Assembly: GCA_028015205.1 (NCBI GenBank)
Contig: CM051514.1
Coordinates: 21,282,150 to 21,346,149 of the forward strand
Length of the DNA stretch: 64,000 bases
Direction of reading: 5' to 3'
DNA from: Mytilisepta virgata
Lineage: Eukaryota > Mollusca > Bivalvia > Mytilida > Mytilidae
Position numbers and translations under genes: made by a program. The notes beneath the pieces were generated by a model. The model saw nothing but the letters and a program-made list of their open reading frames with translations. It did no database searches and had not been told where the DNA came from. This document shows, in pieces, positions 10,771-24,399 of this stretch; within the stretch, counting starts at the first letter, position 1, and every line of letters begins with the position of its first letter.

Positions 10771-12843
10771 ATATCATTTATGTCTATCTACATGTCCACT
10801 TACCTCTCTAATTCACAGAAATTGGTTATTTCAATTTGTTACAATATGCAGGGTAATTTCAAATTTGGGGAATGGGATTCGAAGAAATAATTCCCATTTG
10901 ATGTGTGTGTATTACCCCATATACATCTAATTATGGTTGAAAAATGTGCTACGAACTGGTGTTGGCTATGAAAGAGATTGAAAATTAGTTCAGAGTGGAT
11001 TTTGCAGCTGTACTCGCATTTAATTAACTAATTAACCAATCACAACACGAAGATAACATTATAGCGAATCATATTCTTGAATTTTTAAAACAAAACATAT
11101 GAGAATATTTAACTTTATCAATTTTTATGCATACGAAAGATAAGCAGACGTGATATAGTCGTCACGTCACTTTAAAAGATAAATCTCTGATATTTATGTC
11201 TAAAGAAATGAACAACATACATGTATTTCCGTGTTATTGATGGCCCGTTTGCTCCCCCGGACACGCATTTGCAATTGCAGTTATATGTATAGGGTTGAAA
11301 TTTTGAATAATGAATAAATATATAAATAAAAAAGATTTATTTAAAAATTCTAATAAAACATCTTGAAATAAATTACCAGCGAAGTTGATCAATTAATGCT
11401 CTGAATGATGCTTTGACGTCTCAATTTTACACCAAACAAAGTTAATCGTTACTGTCAAAGTTTATCGCCAGCTGTATAATACAAGATATATATCGAACAT
11501 TATAGAGCTAGTTCCCAATGTTTAAAATAGTTATGAAAACTAATGGCATTGTATTTTTGTTTTCGTTGGATACAACAATATATATAAACAAAGGCATATG
11601 TTACCATATATATTTACATTAACTTCAAAGAATCTCATGCACAGTAGATATTTAACAGATTCTCGAGATTTCTGTTTGCACAATTACTGACAGAAATGAT
11701 AGAGACGATTATGAAATCGGTCAATGTAAGCATCTTTTGTACAAGTTTTTCGCATAAAATGTCTTTAGGCCTTTGAGAAAATGCGTATTAATCTTCATCT
11801 AAAAGAGTTGAGATTCCTCTTTTAGATTTGGCATGGCCATGAGACGTCAAATCATGAAGTTTTACATATCAATAGCGCTCTGACGTCCCACGGCCCCGCC
11901 AATTATAAAACAGGTAGTTTGACTTAAGAGTGATCTCAGATACGTAAAATTCTGATAAGTAGCTACTCTGGACAGAATCTGCAAATATCTGTTTTATACA
12001 TGAAGTGCGTTCTTACGTCCCACGGCCAAAGTCAATTATAAAACAAGACGTTTGACGTCGGAGGAATATTGGATTATTCTAGAACCCCGGCATATCCCTG
12101 GAAAGCTAGAATCACAAAAACTGCTCTAGCAATAGAATTAGCCTGGGATTTATATTAAAGTTCAGGTAACCTCAACTTTGCCTACATGGGTAGTTGATAA
12201 ACTTACTTTTAAAATAATTGCAGAAATTTATCAAGTGGAAAGATTTCTGCAGTCACATGCTACATAGAGAATACATGATGGCAAACCAACGTACTTAATA
12301 TTTCAACTTTTGTATTCTATTAATCTTGACGATATAATGAAAGAAAATTTTGGCGTTCTGTCAAATGATCGTTTGAATCATCTGGTAAAAATTTTGTCTA
12401 GTGTAGCAGTTTTAAAGCAATTTTGGTCATAAAAATATACCAATAATTGTTACTTGACGTTTTACTACAGGATCAAGGGTTTGAAAAGAATGCCGTTTTG
12501 TCCATTTGAAGCTAAAAAGGTTTTTATACGAACACTATAATTTCAATAGAAAACAAGCTAGACATTCAGAGAACAGTCTGCATAATAAAAAATTAAACGT
12601 GTTTCAAGTGGGGTGGGGGGTAAAAACTTGTAAACCTGAACTCTAGTGCCTATTCTATGATATCTTAAGGTCATTTCATAATGATGGATTCAGATACAAA
12701 ACTTTTGTTTTTCCGTAGGAACTGATAATTCTTCTGATAATCCAGAACTTAAATTCATAATAGTGCCTCACAAATACTTTCGACTTCTGTAAAATTTAAG
12801 GAATTTATATAATTAAATTATAACCATTTATATTATAGTTCAT
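10771..12843. other. Non-coding stretch with two diverged direct repeats
   Basis: Nothing gene-like seen. Short related segments around 11876-11915 and 12005-12050 share ACGTCCCACGGCC and AATTATAAAACA, so a small diverged duplication is present. Confidence 0.4.
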
Positions 12844-13048
12844 CAATGTGCGAATTAAGATACGGTTCCTTGAGTTTTGTTTTACAATAAACCAGAGCGC
12901 TGACGCAAAATGGCTATACACAATGTGCGAACCAAGATACGATTCCTTGAGTTTTGTTTTACAATAAACCAGAGCGCTCACGCAAAATGGCTTTACACAA
13001 TGTGCGAACTAAGATACGATTCCTTGAGGTTTGATTTACAATAAGTCT
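12844..13048 (+). repeat. 77-bp tandem repeat, about 2.6 units
   Basis: CAATGTGCGA starts at 12844, 12921 and 12998, exactly 77 bases apart. Units share AGATACGRTTCCTTGAG and CAGAGCGCT. The third unit decays after about 50 bases. Confidence 0.85.
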
Positions 13049-14160
13049 TAAAAGGGATAATATATACAAATTTATCTGTAAAATCAATTGATTTGTGCAA
13101 TTTTCTATTTCTAAAACGGGAAGCTATGTTTGATGATTATTCCACTTAATGCAATTTGATTTACATGTGTTTTGTAAAACCACTTTTATTGGGTTTTTTT
13201 CTTTCTATTATTCCATTCTGCTATTGGGTCTTGAAAGGGTATACACATTGTAGTGCAATATGCATTTTTGTCTATCTTCTCGGTGAAGGTCAAATATCAG
13301 TCAATCATTTTAATATATTAGTTTTATCTATTTTAACAAAATATTGCTAAATAAGAATATCCATTAAACATAGAAAAAATTAATCACGATGTGATTTTCG
13401 CAAATCTATGGAATAAAACGAGCTTAGTTGGAAATAATCGGAGAAAATGCACAAAGAATAAAGTTATATTCATAGCGTGAAACCGACCAGCGAAGGTAGG
13501 CAACAGACAGAACAGTTCATTACCAAAATCTTATACAGCCGAAAATACATTGAAAGTTCAGATATCCAACAAGTTATGAACATGACAGTTAAAATCCAGA
13601 TAACGTCCTCTTTGAAATTCAAAATGGAAACCTTACGTTTAATGCAAATTTTAAATTGGGGTTAATTTTTTTCAACGAATGTGCTTCGTATGCTACAACG
13701 TAGTTACATTTCATGCCACACAAAAAAGCTTCCGTTTTAGTTTTTTTTCACCTTCTAGAGGTGTCATCAATTCTAACACCAAGACACTGTCGAGTTTTTT
13801 TTAGTATTGGTTAGTCCCATATAATGGACTTAAATGAAATATGTAGAATACCTATGAGTCCAAAGTAGATTCAAAACCCTCGACCTACAATTTGGCCATC
13901 CTCCGAAATCTGGGGTTCTGATTCCACGTTGATCTCGGAACCCCTGATTTGGGATGATGCGATGTAACATGCTGTAGTCACGAAGGTCGGTGGTCGAACT
14001 GTATGCCAAGAATTCCTAATTCGATTTCCCCGCAGAATGAAAAGTTTTGGAGTCGACACCATTTGCGAGGATGATCTCGATCGACCTATGTATATAGGTT
14101 GTCTGATTTGGACAAATAATGGGCCATTTGTGTTAAGGATAAACACGCCGTTTAAGTAAT
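13049..14160. other. Non-coding stretch, unrecognised
   Basis: No supported gene. A less AT-rich block at about 13860-14160 is open for 97 codons on the minus strand, but it has no recognisable domain and abuts an R1 repeat, so it is more likely part of an unidentified repeat. Confidence 0.4.
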
Positions 14161-15778
14161 ACAAGAGGCTCCTAAGAGCCTGAATCGCTCACCTGTTACT
14201 TTTTGTGTAAATCTTGCATCAATGATTAGTTTCGCCTTAATAATTATTGACTTGTACAGCTAAAATATAGAATCCAGAACCCAAATATATATGGTTTCTA
14301 TGGACTTTTTCATCGGTTTCTATAGACTTTAACTGGTAAATTGTAGGGTATATGTGGTTGCTAGGGACTTTTCAATCGGTTGCTATGGATTGACCCTTTG
14401 AGCCTCCATATTGACTTGTACAGCTATATTGGAGGGTCCTGAATCTAAATATGTATGGTTGCTAAGGACCTTTTCAATGACCTTGACTCTTGACCGTTCT
14501 TTTTGACTTTAACTGGTAAATTATAGGGTCCCATATATATATATGGTTACTATGGACTTTTTTATAGGTTGCTATGGACTTTTTCAAATAACTTGAACCT
14601 TGACCCCTCCCCCACCATTTTACTTGTACAGCTACCATTTAATTTATTTCAAGTTATGCTCTAAACATCTGTGACAATATGTCAGACCATAATTTTTACT
14701 GATAATTACTGTTTACATGTAAATAATCGTTCAAGGGCAAAAAAAACAAAAAAAGGCGTCAATTGAGGATTTTGGTCATGTTGAATTATTTGTAGATCTT
14801 ACTTTGCTGAACATTTTCACTGTTTACAGCTTGTCTTTATCTATAATAATATTCAAGTTAAAAAAAACCCTTAAACTGCAAACTTTCCTTAAAATTAACA
14901 ATTCAGGGGCAATTACTCAAAAATGGGTTGACCGATTCGTCTGAAAATTTTATGGTAGCTAGATCTTGACGTCATAAACATTTGATTTCCTGACAGTTTT
15001 GCTCTAACTGCTTTAGTTTTTGAGATATGAGCGAAAAAGTGCATTTTTCACCTTTGTTCTATTTTAGCCATGGCAGCCATGTTTATCGATGGACAAAAAA
15101 AAAAAAAAAAAAAATAAATAAATAAAACACAGACTTTATACTAGATACCCTAAGGACTTTCAGCCTACATTTGGATGGAATTGGGTGTAGTTTCAGGGGA
15201 GAAGATTTTTGAAAGATTACAAAGATGACAAAAAAATGTGAAAAATTGTCTTTAAAGGGCAAAAACTCCTATAAGGGTTCAATAAAAGATTTTGTTCTTT
15301 TAACTTATTTGTAGATCTTACTTTGTACAACATTTTTGCTGTTTAAAGTTTGTCTTTATCTATAATAATATTCAAGTTAGTAACCTAAAACCGCAAAATT
15401 TCCTTAAAATTAACAATTCAGGGGTCATAACTCAACAAAGGGTTGACTGATTCCTCTGAAAATTTGATAGCAGGTAGACCTTGACCTGATGACCATTTTT
15501 CATTTGTCAGTTTTGCTCTAAATACTTTAACTTTTGAGATATGAGCCAAAAACTGCAGTTTACCCCTATGTTCCATTTTTAGCCATGACGGCCATGTTTC
15601 TTGACTGACAAGAAAATAAAACATAAATTTTATTCTAGATACACCAAGGATCATTCAGACTATGTATGGCTGTAATGGGTTCAGTGGTTTCAGAGGAGAT
15701 CTTTGAAAAATATTACGACAGACAACGGACACCAAGTGATGGCAAAGGCTCGCATGTCCTTTTATGACAGGTGAGCTA
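14161..15778 (+). repeat. Repeat family R1, full-length-looking copy
   Basis: Left end ACAAGAGGCTCC with an AGGCTCC/GAGCCT palindrome, then TCGCTCACCTG. Right end has a GACAACGGAC tract, AAGTGATGGCAAA, and CAGGTGAGCTA. GCTCACCTG near the start and CAGGTGAGC at the end are inverted copies. The interior holds diverged internal duplications: for example TTAACAATTCAGGG occurs near 14896 and 15411. No coding capacity. Confidence 0.75.
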
Positions 15779-16689
15779 TTAAGAATTCAATAAGGATGTC
15801 GAAAAGGAGTTTGCTAAATGCCACTACCGGGTCTGCTCTGGCTCCCTAATGTTGAAGATGGATAAGTATCAATTCCTTTAACTTGTTTTTCAAAGTACTA
15901 AAGATAATGAAATTAAAATAACCTTGGTGATATCAGTAATTTAGATAAACTTTTTGCACTTTTCAACAAATTAAGAATATACTTGCAATGAACTCAAGTC
16001 AAGAAAAGACATTTGCAGTTGACGTTCAATTACCCCACACGCCAATTATTGACCTTTTAATCTCAAATGAACATGCAAATGCACAAAAAGAAAATAAATC
16101 GTAATTTTAATATTTGTACTGCTTAGAAATATGATAAAAGTTTCCATTTTCAAATTCGAATCCCTATAAAGTTCTCCTGTGGTAGGGTTATATTTTTTCA
16201 AGATTTTTGTAAAGTCATTCGACATTTTTTTTTTAGAAATATGCATGTATTTCTTGTGTTTGTTTTATCTTAGGTGTGTGATGTCTTTTACACAAGATAA
16301 ATTCACATGTTATTAAAATGATTTGTTTTTTCCCCCATTTATCTATGCCTGATTGGTTTTCACATCCTGTTTACGATTTTGACATGCAAATAAAATGATT
16401 ACCGATTCCAGAAGTGAAAGGTGCGGAGATAAGGCTTTTGCACTATTTATACTGTACAATTATGATGCAATTTTACTTTCGCGTCATTGGTTTTTAAGAA
16501 TTATTTTTTGAAGAAATTTAACCAGTCAAATAAAACATATCAATAAGATTACAACCCGTGCGCTTATTAATAAATGCGTCCAGTTCTGTTATAATTAAAC
16601 ATTCCGAGGGTATAATACAATTAACAGTCTGTTATGAAACAACACGATGTACACGTACACATATATATGTAAGGAATGTTTCCAATTTT
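15779..16689. other. Non-coding stretch, nothing recognised
   Basis: AT-rich sequence between repeats R1 and R2; no gene or clear repeat seen. Confidence 0.5.
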
Positions 16690-17771
16690 TATACGCCCGT
16701 CAAAATTTTGACGGGACGTATTATGGTATACAAATGTCCGGCGTCCGTCTGTCTGTCGTAAACATGTCGCGCCGTAACTTGAGAAAGACTCATCCAAATT
16801 TCACGAAACTTAACATAGTTGTTTCTTATGATGGTCAAACGATCTGTATACTTTTTGGTGAAAATAAGATTAAAACGTTTTGAGTTACGGGACTTTGTTT
16901 CTAAAACAGAAGTGTGTGTTTTTTTCACATGTCTCGCCGTATCTCAAAAACGATTTATGATTATTGCTTAAAACTTAACACACTTCTTAGTGATATTAAT
17001 CTAAAGATATGTATACTTTTTGGTGTTCATTCAAAATTTTCTTTTGGGGTTTGAGTTTTTTGTAAAAAAAAAAGGGGGGGGGGGGGTTTCACATGTCGCG
17101 CCGTATCTCAAAAACGATTTATGATTATTGCTTAAAACTTTACATACTTCTTAGTTATATTAATCTAAAGATCTGTATAATTTTTGGTGATGATTCAAAA
17201 TTTCATTTTAGAGTTTTTGAGTTTTTTGTAAAAAAAAAAGGGGGGGGGGGGGGTTCACATGTCGCGTCGTATCTCAAAAAACGATTTATGATTATTGCAT
17301 AAAACTTTACACACTTCTTAGTTATATTAATCTTAAAATCTGTATACTTTTTGGTGATAATTCAAAATTTTATTTTAGAGTTATTGCGTTTTTTGTAAAA
17401 AAGGGGGTGGGGGGGGATGGGGGGGGGGTTCACATGTGGCGCCGTATCTCAAAAATGATTTATGATTATTGCATAAAACTTTACACACTTCCTAGTTATA
17501 TTAATCTGAAGATCTGTATACCTTTTCGTGATGATTCCTTATTTTATTTTTGAGTTATTGAATTTTTATTGAGCTTTTTGGTAAAAAGGGTAGTCTTTTT
17601 TGGTCACATTTCGCGCCGTATCTCTATTGCTTAAAAGTTTTTACGCTTATATTTTGCCGGGTTTTCAAATACATCCCACCAGCAGCTCCACTAAATAAAG
17701 GAGGATTCCAAAAACATTTATTATGTTTTTTTCACAAGACGACGGGCGTATCATGCGCTCGTGGCGCAGCT
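16690..17771 (+). repeat. Repeat family R2: hairpin-ended element with ~165-bp internal tandem units
   Basis: The left end is a hairpin (ATACGCCCGTC, AAAATTTT spacer, GACGGGACGTAT, 16690-16721). The right end carries GACGGGCGTAT near 17741-17752, the inverse of the left terminal bases, followed by a GC-rich CGCTCGTGGCGCAGCTG tail. Between them ACATGTCGCGCCGTA-type units recur at about 16761, 16926, 17090, 17256, 17431 and 17605. Three unit junctions carry a long A run followed by a 10-13-base G run. Apparent frames inside are products of the repeats. Architecture recalls bivalve elements with internal tandem repeats, but I cannot assign it to a named family. Confidence 0.8.
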
Positions 17772-17778
17772 GTTTATT

Positions 17779-17880
17779 AAACAGGTTATACGATAAATAA
17801 CTAAGTTTGGGTCAGTTTACGCATAATAAACAGCGAAGCGGTTCATGAATACCGTAAACTTACCCAAGTATAACCTGTTC
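17779..17880. repeat. Imperfect inverted repeat beside R2
   Basis: AACAGGTTATACG at the left and GTATAACCTGTTC at the right, with TTTGGGTCAGTTTACG and CGTAAACTTACCCAAG inside, form an imperfect ~100-bp foldback. It lies immediately beyond the R2 right end. Confidence 0.6.
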
Positions 17881-19154
17881 AAAAATTGTAAACATTCCGT
17901 ATAATTTAATTTCCAAAAAGAAGTACAACGATTCGATCCTCGATTCAAGCACCAATAATGATATATTGGACTATTTGAATTTACAAGCATGATTTACAAG
18001 TAGGGATTAATCCGTTGGTGATGTCAAAAGACCAAACCATGTTATACAGTGTAACATATGCTGTTCAGCCAATCAAAATGCAGTATTCAAATCAAATTAA
18101 ATTATATATATAATCGGAATGTAAAATTCCTTATAACTCGTAACAGTTACAACAAAAATGTGAAATAAATTTCGAAGTGTCATATGTCATACTAGAACAA
18201 TGTGGTAACTACCCTGAGATAGTTGTCTGTGAAATTTAAAAAAAAAAGCAATTATACTTTTACGGTACTGTTTTTTTTATGTAAAAATGTTTGTTCTAGC
18301 ACCGAACGTATCGAATTCTAAGTACTGATACCGACTGATTTTTATTAGATGTCTACCGTTGTTTAGTTTAAAAAAATAACAATCCAAAGATACTAATATT
18401 AGATATAGTAAATTTATACTATGCTGTATACGACGCATTTCAAGGAGTTACCTCTCATCATCAGCATTAAAACCGAAACATTTGGAAGACCAAAAACCAA
18501 ACTTATTTTAAACAAGAAGTACTCATAACCAAAAATACCGAAATAGGAAGCCACATTTCAGCTAAGGGGGTCTATTGATTGTTTAAGTTGTTGAGGTGGG
18601 GGACTGAGTATGCAAAAACATGTTTCACCCCGCCACATTCTATGCGTGCCTTTATCTTGTACATTCCTCCTGAATTCAGATAATGTATACTAGCACTTTC
18701 ATTTCAATAAGTATTGAAGATCATACTAAGATCAGTTAATTAAAGTAAAAACTTTTAAAAAGTTTCTATGATACTCCAAAACCATTGTAATCGAAGCATT
18801 TATATATTAAGAGTCTTAGATAACGTAACTAATATACGGTAATTAATTTCTTTATCAGCCATTTCAGTAACCTTGTTCTAATATTTGGACATACTTACAG
18901 AAACGTTGTAACATGCAAGATTGTTGTAATAGTTCAAAATAAAAAAAAATAAAATAAAATAAAAAAAAAACCCCATATCCCAAACTTCACGAGCAAAAAA
19001 CCCAAAAACATCATGAGAACCAAGATTAAGAGCATTTGACTGTATAATAAACATGGCAACTGGAGACAAGATTTCGACCTCTAGACTGACATTTTGATCA
19101 ACGGAATATAAAGTGACAACAGGGTAATCAGTAGTAATAACAGATATTTAACAA
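17881..19154. other. Non-coding stretch, nothing recognised
   Basis: AT-rich, with A-rich simple sequence near 18940-18970. No gene supported. Confidence 0.5.
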
Positions 19155-19977
19155 ACTAAAGGTTCCCAGGAGCCGTGTATCACTCACTTCAGTATCATTT
19201 GTAGACTTCAAGGAGAATAAATAAAAGTATGTCCATTCTGGTTGGCAGTCTTGAATATTGCTGTCATTTTGGGTTCGAATTTGTTGACTGGTTTCATACA
19301 AAAATATTTTTAGGTGAATATTTTCATAGGGTCTTGTTAATCGTGACCTTCTTTTGGATGTTGGGAGAGTTAATCGGATGTAACTTATATAGAGGACCAT
19401 CTAAGAACCATTGCTGCCAAATTTGGTTCCAATTGGCGTACTTATGTGTCATACCAGAGGATTTTTAAGTGAATTTTCCATATGGTTGTATGATACACTA
19501 AGTTCTTGGAGGCTGTCTGGTTCATTGGGTACAGTTCTGAAAGAGGACCACCTATGGACTATTGCTATCAATGTTTTGGGTCTAATCGACTAACTGATTC
19601 AGAGAAGTAGATTTTTAAGTGCATTGTCCCAAAGTTCGTCTGTGGCAGCCATCTTTCATGGCGGTCCGGGTCATCGGATAAAAATCAGGTTAAGGACCAT
19701 ATATGCACCATTGCTGCCAAGTTTGGTTCCAATTGACTTACGGATTTCAGACAAGAAAATATTAAAGGGTTTTATGTCAAACTATGTTCGGCACTGTCGG
19801 TCATCTGGTATGCCGGTCGTGCCATCTGATATAATTCTGAAGGAGGACCACGCAAGGATCATTGCTCCAATTTTGTATCAATTGGCCAAAGAAGATCTTT
19901 AAAGGAAAGTTTAGGACGACGGTCCCCAAGTAATGGCAGTAGCTCATCTGGCCTTGCCCTTTGGGCCAGATGAGCTA
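19155..19977 (+). repeat. Repeat family R1, shorter diverged copy
   Basis: Left end AGGTTCCCAGGAGCC then TCACTCAC. Right end is a strong hairpin, AGCTCATCTGGCC with GGCCAGATGAGCT, ending GAGCTA. Interior units contain AAGGACCA, TTGGTTCCAATTG and GTCATCTGG motifs. Short open frames inside follow the repeat and show no domain. Confidence 0.65.
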
Positions 19978-21475
19978 ATGAAACCATGTCTTTATTCCAT
20001 TTAGTATTGTCCTACCATCATAAAACTCAAATCTAATATTTGTATACATGTACGTTTAGAATCTGGATGGTATACACTACCCATTTTCGAAAGTGATAAG
20101 GTATTTATTTATTATATAAATGTTTGGAAACAAAGGAGTATCTTTCACACTCATACTCTTTGTTCTTAAATTGTTTGGTGTTTTTGTTTTTTGCTAATTT
20201 TGGCATTTTAGTATTCTCTACAATGTTAAATCGTGCTTTTTTGCGTCAGCTTCCCACATTTGCTTGCATTTGAGACTGTTAAAGACATTTGTGTATATAG
20301 GGCATCCAAATTGTAGGATACTAACAACTGGGATCCAATTGAGCATTTAAGAATGACAATGGAGCAAAGTGTCTGTGTGTCTTTTTGGCGAACGACCTTC
20401 ACTATTCCATTCAGAAGAAGTGATTAAAAAACATTAATGGGTGGGTTGGGTTATATTTTACAGTAATTAATAGAATATTTTAGTAGCACATTGTTTTACA
20501 GGGTTCATTAATGAAAAGAATTAAATCAGTTTTATATCTCTTCAAAACGCAGGTGTTTAATTTAAATCTTTAATATTGGTTTGCTATCCGCGTGACACGT
20601 GTGTCTGTGTCTAACTTTTTACGTTCTTTACGCACGATTGAATATGAGAAGTTTATGATTTTTTAATGGTTTTGTCTGATGAATTTCCTAAAAAATTATT
20701 CCCAATAGGCCAACAGAAAAAAACCCGTAATAACAACTGATACAGTTTTATCGTAAATTGTACAACCCTGCTATTTCCATTTTCGACATTTAATCACCAA
20801 TGAAGTTCATAAATATAGATATTGTAACGGTAAACCTTACAGTAAGGGCTACGGTAACTCCGTCGTAAGGGGGCAATCATTTGAGGGAGTGATCTTGAAC
20901 CATGAACGTGCATTTTTTTCAGGGTGCTTTCGGATCAACTTTTTTTCAAAATATACTATTGTTTCATTCCAGGTGATATTCAATTCTATCTTTTTTCAGT
21001 AATTTGAGCCTGCCTTTTTAACCAAATTTTAGATCCTGTAAATTTTTCAACTCCCCTCCCTCCATTCCCCTAAAAAATGTTCTCTTACGAAGCGATCCAC
21101 AAGTTCACTTGATTGGTCAACTAATGTACGAATCAAAATGAATCTCCATACTCTTTATTGTGCATGAATTAGCTGGTCGATTATTCATGGCTTGTACCTT
21201 CTTATGTCACGGGTTAAAAATAAAACAATTGCTAGGGCCATTCCTTAAGAAATGGGAAGAAAACATGTTGTTCACTTTATCAATATTTACATCCTGTATT
21301 TATAATGTCATGAATGTCTAGATGTGTATCATGATCATAATTTGTGCAATATCGTCGATAAATTAATTTCTATATATTGTGATGATTATAATGCTTTGGT
21401 AACTGCACCTTAAATAAAAATGATAAGACGGGAAGTTTGGTCCAAACACTCTAATCAAACAGTAAAGGATATAAA
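19978..21475. other. Non-coding stretch, nothing recognised
   Basis: AT-rich intergenic sequence without a supported gene, RNA or repeat. Confidence 0.5.
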
Positions 21476-23066
21476 ACAAGAGGCTCACCAGAGCCTGTAT
21501 CGCTCACCTGGAGTCTGGTTTTCATTGGACAATTAATCAACTATTTGACCAAGTTTGTTGCAATTGGTTCAATTGTTCAGGGAAAATTTGTTGAAGATTT
21601 ATATTTCATAAGGTTTAATGTTAAAATATGTTCCCTGATGGTGGTAGTCCTGGCAGGAAGTTGATAAAATTGACCAGGAATAAGGGTGAACCTTAATTAA
21701 ATGTAACAGCACCCAACCTCAAATTACACAAACCAATAACTCCTAAATAGAATTTGGGATTCTCTTCAAAATTTCAGGGTAGGTAGATCTCAACATGGCA
21801 AACATTTTTCAATTTACATTTCACTTCTATCTCAAATACTTTTGGAGATAAATGCAAAAATGTTAAAATTTTGAAAATTTGACCAAAAAAGGGCAATAAC
21901 TCCTAAATGGGTTTTGGGATTTCCTTTAAAATTTCAGGGTATGTAGATCTCAACATGGCAAACATTTTTCAAATTTACATATCACTTCTATCTCAAATAG
22001 TTTTGGGGATAAATGACGAAAAATGTTAAATTTTCAAAATTTGACGAAAAAAAGGCAATAACTCCTAAATGGGTTTTAGCATTTCTTTCAAAATTTCAGG
22101 TTAGGTAGATCTTGTCATGCTGATCAATTTTACTTCAGTCAGATTTTTGATATTTGTAACGGTTTTTAAGTTATAAGCCAAAAACAACACATGCACCCCT
22201 ATATTCTATTTTTAGCTACGACAGCCATGTTTTATGTCAGATCAAAATAAATTGAGGACCGTTTGTAGAGGACATGTCATAGATCATTCCTATTAAGTTT
22301 CAAACCAATCGGCCTAGCGGTTTCAGAGGAGAAGATTTTTGAATGAAAAAATTTTGAAAATTTGACAAAAAAAGGGCAACAACTCCTAAATGGGTTTTGG
22401 GATTTCCTTTAAAATTTTAGAGTAGGTGGATCTCAATATGGCAAACATTTTTCAAATTTACATTTCACTTCTATCTCAAATAGTTTTGGAGATAAATGAC
22501 AAAAAATGTTAAAATTTTGAAAATTTGACGAAAAAAGGGCAATAACTCCTAAATGGGTTTTGGAATTTCCTTCAAAATTTCAGGGTAGGTAGATCTTGTC
22601 ATGCTGATCAATTTTATCCCATGTCAGATTTTCGATATCTCTAACGGTTTTTGAGTTATAAGCAAAAAACAGCAATTTACGCCTATGTTCTATTTTTAGC
22701 AACAGTGGCCATGTTTTTCATCGGATCATTATAAAATGAGGATCGTTTGTGGAGGACATGTCATATATCATTCCTATGAAGCCTCGATCCAATCTGCCCA
22801 GCCGTTTCAGAGGAGAAGATTTTTGAAAATCAGCCAATCAGAAACAAGAATTGCCTCTGGTGGCCATGTTTCTTGACCAATCGGAACTAAATGAGGAAAC
22901 TTTGTTGAGAACCTTCCATACACCACTCATGCAAAGTTTGGTTGGAAGTGGCCAAATAGTTTCTGAGGAGAAGATGTTTGAATGAAAAGTTTACGACGGA
23001 CGGACGGACGGACGACGGACGAAAAGTGATGGCAAAACCTCACATGGCCTTTGGCCATTAGAGCTA
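21476..23066 (+). repeat. Repeat family R1, long copy with internal ~165-bp units
   Basis: Left end ACAAGAGGCTCACC with GAGCC, then CGCTCACCTGG. Right end has a GACGGACGGACG tract, AAGTGATGGCAAA, CTCACATGGCC/GGCCATTAGAG and GAGCTA. The unit containing GGGCAATAACTCCTAAATGG recurs about every 165 bases (near 21890, 22050, 22373, 22536). The same unit, reversed, is at 9017-9550. Confidence 0.78.
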
Positions 23067-23670
23067 AAAAAGGAAAAACTATATCGATAAAATTTAGATT
23101 TTGTACTTCAAAACTAACACGATTTGACATTTGCGTAATTTCCGCCGACTGAAAATGATAAGCTCTAAGGTACCATTAGCGATGATACAAACACAATTCA
23201 TGTTTGTGGAATTATAATGCAAAACCTACATTTTGAACTCCACTATCGTTACATTTTTTTTCTTATTTTCCTTTGAAAATGTACTACCGGAATTTTCGAA
23301 ATTCAGACAAATGATTAGTATGTCCTCACGTTCGAATGAACGACTTGTTATCTTAATGTTACATTCGTTCGTCCGATTCAGTGGAACACATGTATATAAT
23401 GTAAATGTATAATAAATTATATAGATTGTAAACTTTTTTTCTCAGGCAATAGGCCTAATTTTGCCAGATTCATGTCAAGTTTCCTGTTTTTAAAAATGCA
23501 TCAAGTCAATTAAGTTTAAATCATAAAAAACCCTTTTAATGGTTACTATATGATAATTCATGTTTGGGTAACGTCAGGCATTGAGCGTTGTAATTTGTCA
23601 AATGCTATGGATTATTCCTTGGCGAAAACTTCTGACTTATACCTGATAGTTTAAACTGGGGAAAGCTGTT
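23067..23670. other. Non-coding stretch, nothing recognised
   Basis: No gene or clear repeat seen. Confidence 0.5.
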
Positions 23671-23925
23671 GTTCATAAATTGTAGGATAAGCTACTTACA
23701 GCCGACATAATTTTGAACCAATGTCGGTGAAAGCAAAAACTGCACAGATGAAAAGTTCCCCGAAGGCTCAAGCTGACAGAAATTCCCTTTTTATTCTTTT
23801 TGATTGATGAAAAGTCATTGTACCGTTATTAACAGACCATGCGAAAGTTCTATTCTGGGCATTTTTTTGTTTTCATCGACATTGGTTCAAAATTATGTGG
23901 GCTGTGCGTAACTTACGTTACGAAC
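23671..23925. mobile_element. MITE-like element with ~55-base terminal inverted repeats
   Basis: Left arm GTTCATAA...ACAGCCGACATAATTTTG then AACCAATGTCGGTGAAA. The right arm is the inverse, with TTTTCATCGACATTGGTT, then CAAAATTATGTGGGCTG and GTTACGAAC. Arms are about 90% matched over the inner 40 bases. It is 255 bp and non-coding. No target duplication is evident. Confidence 0.75.
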
Positions 23926-24354
23926 TATAGATTTCCTCCAACAGAACAACGCTTTTATTGCTCTTCTTCGCGAGGTCTTTAACAAGGAGAATTTTTAAAA
24001 GATCTAGAAGAAAGTATCCAATTATATTAACTGTGACGAAATACGATTAAGGATACATATATTCCATATTCCCACAGATTCATGACTGACAATAGCATTT
24101 TAGATAGACACAAGTCAAGAAGTACTTGACATCAGGAAGCTATTGTTGGCCAATTACTTTCTGCATATATATTTTTATATATACTATCTTAGTTTACATG
24201 TACTAAAAGATATAACTTAGATATTTATTTTACTTGTTCTCTAATGAATATTAAACAATGTTTTACTTCAGAACCGGTGTCGACTTTGAAATTGAAGCAG
24301 ATTTTCAGCCGCCTTAGGACATATATATATAAAGATAGAACTGACATTAGTTTC

Positions 24355-24399
<45 letters not shown>

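Noticed and set aside
13871..14164. 97-codon minus-strand frame in a less AT-rich block
   Set aside because: No domain or splice context, adjoins R1; more likely repeat sequence.
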